Positions 5,726 to 7,094 of a DNA stretch of 7,094 bases are shown here, in pieces (positions within the stretch are counted from its first letter, which is position 1; each line of letters begins with the position of its first letter). Made by a program: the position numbers and the translations under genes. The DNA lies in contig CAIWTC010000329.1 of assembly GCA_903915485.1 (NCBI GenBank), forward strand, positions 1-7,094. Direction: 5' to 3'. The stretch comes from an uncultured Ignavibacteriales bacterium (GTDB lineage: Bacteria; Bacteroidota; Ignavibacteria; Ignavibacteriales; Ignavibacteriaceae). The notes below the pieces were generated by a model that was not told the origin of the DNA, made no database searches, and saw only the letters and a list, made by a program, of their open reading frames with translations.

Positions 5726-6985
5726 TTAAAGATTTCTGTTGTTAGGCCGTGTATAAATCATCTGAACGACATTTATGTTGCGCATAGCGAATGCTGCTTC
5801 GCAGTAGCATAAATAGTAATTCCATTTTCTTACAAATTCATTATCGAAATTCAATTTATAAATACTTTCCAAATTATCGTTGAATCTATGACGCCATGTA
5901 CGAAGTGTCCGCGCATAGTCAAGACCAAAGTTTTTTAAATCGTGCAGATACAAGTTACCGGTCTTGTTTACGGCGTTATTTATTGCGCCGATTGAGGGCA
6001 AAAGAGAACCGGGAAAGATATGCTTTTGAATCCAATCGACTCCTTTACGCAGTTTATCGTAATTAGAGTCATGTGAAGTAATTACTTGAAGTGCGGCTGA
6101 ACCGTCTTTCTTAAGAACTTCGTTTATCTTCGCAAAATACGCAGGAAGGAATTCATGTCCAACTGCTTCAAGCATTTCGATGGATACAATTTTATCATAG
6201 CTTCCTGAAATCTCACGGTAGTCGCATAAAAGCACTTTGATTTTATCCTCAAGTCCGAGTGATTTCACTAAGTCAGTTGAGTATTTATACTGCTCCTGCG
6301 ATATAGTTACCGTTGTTACATTACATCCATAGTTCTTTGCGGCATGAGTGCAGAAGCCGCCCCAGCCTGTACCTATTTCAAGAACTGAGTCGGTGTCTTT
6401 GATTTTAAGTTCACGGCAGATACGGTCGTACTTTTCAATTTGTGCATCGTATAAACTTGTTGATTCATCTTTGAACAAAGCGGATGAGTAACTCATGCTC
6501 TCATCAAGCCAAAGTTTGAAGAAATCATTGTTTAGGTCATAGTGATTAGAAATATTTTTACGACTGCCGCTTTTAGTATTGCTGTTGAATTTATGGTAAA
6601 TGCGGTTAAGCGATTTCAGCCAACTAATGGGGGAGAACTTCTGTGAGGTGCCTGATATCGCCGGGTTGTTTTCTATATTAAGAATCAGCCAGGAGATAAC
6701 ATTTGTTAGGTCATCGGTATCCCAATCGCCATCAACATAAGATTCACCGAACCCAATATCGCCGAAAAGAACAACTTTACGGAAAAACTCAGGATTATTT
6801 ATTCTAAGGTTTGCTGTTATCTTATTGTTATTCCCCAATACCAATATTTCGCCGTCAGGAAGGATTAGGTTTAGTCTTCCTTCGTTCATCTTACCCAGGA
6901 TTCCTAGTACTATCTTCTTGTAAAATTTAAATTCATTTAGTGTTGCCGTTGTGTCTATGCTGCTATGTGCTATTGTTTTTTCCAT
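5726..6985 (-). CDS. Cyclopropane-fatty-acyl-phospholipid synthase family SAM methyltransferase
   Basis: This family transfers a methyl group from S-adenosylmethionine to a double bond in a phospholipid acyl chain, giving a cyclopropane or, in some members, a methylated or methylene product. The N-terminal lipid-binding domain shows 'FGDIGFGESYVDGDW' (74-88). The catalytic domain begins at 'NHYDLNNDFFKLWLD' (147-161), with SAM motif I 'VLEIGTGWGGF' (201-211), 'VTISQEQY' (226-233), 'SIEMLEAVG' (268-276), 'WIQKHIFPGSLLPS' (318-331) and the C-terminal 'WNYYLCYCEAAFAMRNI' (388-404). At 419 residues it is slightly longer than E. coli Cfa (382). Against E. coli Cfa, pocket residues Glu239, Ile268 and Tyr317 are kept (Glu273, Ile302, Tyr357), but Cys139 is Ser168 and His266 is Gln300. 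The exact product is therefore uncertain. AAGGA stands 11 nt before the ATG. The upstream gene overlaps it by 16 nt and DUF2062 follows after 7 nt, indicating an operon. Confidence 0.93.
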   Translation of the reverse strand: MEKTIAHSSIDTTATLNEFKFYKKIVLGILGKMNEGRLNLILPDGEILVLGNNNKITANLRINNPEFFRKVVLFGDIGFGESYVDGDWDTDDLTNVISWLILNIENNPAISGTSQKFSPISWLKSLNRIYHKFNSNTKSGSRKNISNHYDLNNDFFKLWLDESMSYSSALFKDESTSLYDAQIEKYDRICRELKIKDTDSVLEIGTGWGGFCTHAAKNYGCNVTTVTISQEQYKYSTDLVKSLGLEDKIKVLLCDYREISGSYDKIVSIEMLEAVGHEFLPAYFAKINEVLKKDGSAALQVITSHDSNYDKLRKGVDWIQKHIFPGSLLPSIGAINNAVNKTGNLYLHDLKNFGLDYARTLRTWRHRFNDNLESIYKLNFDNEFVRKWNYYLCYCEAAFAMRNINVVQMIYTRPNNRNL

Positions 6986-7094
6986 TTTAACATAATTCCT
7001 TTTTGTTTTTCTAAAAATTCTTCTTTGGAGTACTTAATCATTTCAAGAATACTTTCAGTTCCATTTCTATCTTTTGCAGCCTTTTTGCCAGCAA
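6970..7094 (-). CDS. C-terminal end of an unidentified gene upstream of the methyltransferase (partial)
   Basis: On the - strand one frame stays open from the window edge (first full codon 7092-7090) for 40 codons and stops at TAG (6972-6970), 16 nt inside the methyltransferase gene. The other two frames both contain stops. The visible tail is very basic and looks helical, containing 'ESILEMIKYSKEEFLEKQ' and ending 'GIMLKWKKQ'. I do not recognise a family from it. A short overlap in the same direction is typical of an operon, so this is probably the first or a middle gene of the methyltransferase-DUF2062 unit. The main body and start lie outside the window. Confidence 0.5.
   Translation of the reverse strand, partial: AGKKAAKDRNGTESILEMIKYSKEEFLEKQKGIMLKWKKQ

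Overview
The window is AT-rich, with five complete protein genes, one partial gene at the right edge and a repeat-rich non-coding block at the left edge. The best lineage guess is the Bacteroidota/Ignavibacteriota (FCB) side of Bacteria. It rests mainly on the C-terminal signature of the histidine kinase (GTEDEPSTGLGL, then EFVEKHGGKIWVES), which is typical of kinases from that group, and on low GC and several starts with weak Shine-Dalgarno sequences. This is inference from style, not a phylogenetic placement.

Layout. Positions 1-308 hold two near-identical 136-bp direct repeats and the first bases of a third. Each unit carries a strong palindromic terminator and a second imperfect hairpin, and the block ends in a different terminator. 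Positions 309-590 are AT-rich upstream DNA. The + strand then carries a soluble four-PAS sensor histidine kinase (591-3005), a ToxR-like regulator with a winged helix, one membrane segment and an extracytoplasmic domain (3200-4432), and a stand-alone FCD ligand-binding domain of the GntR/FadR family that has no DNA-binding domain (4670-5149). A long hairpin at 5186-5223 separates these from a convergent - strand operon: a partial unknown gene at the right edge, a cyclopropane-fatty-acid-synthase-family methyltransferase (6985-5726) and a DUF2062 membrane protein (5718-5236).

How it fits together. The left two thirds look like a sensory/regulatory cluster: a cytoplasmic sensor kinase without an adjacent response regulator, a membrane one-component regulator, and a FadR-type metabolite-binding domain. 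Several perfect inverted repeats lie in the upstream regions and could be operators. The right third is a membrane-lipid modification unit with tight gene spacing (16-nt overlap, then a 7-nt gap). Nothing in the sequence directly links the two halves.

Most worth a second look: the tandem hairpin/terminator repeats, which could be duplicated small-RNA genes or, on the other strand, micro-ORF cassettes; the FCD protein that keeps its four predicted metal ligands but lacks its DNA-binding domain, with a perfect 16-bp palindrome upstream; and the methyltransferase, in which two of the five bicarbonate-pocket residues known from E. coli Cfa are replaced.
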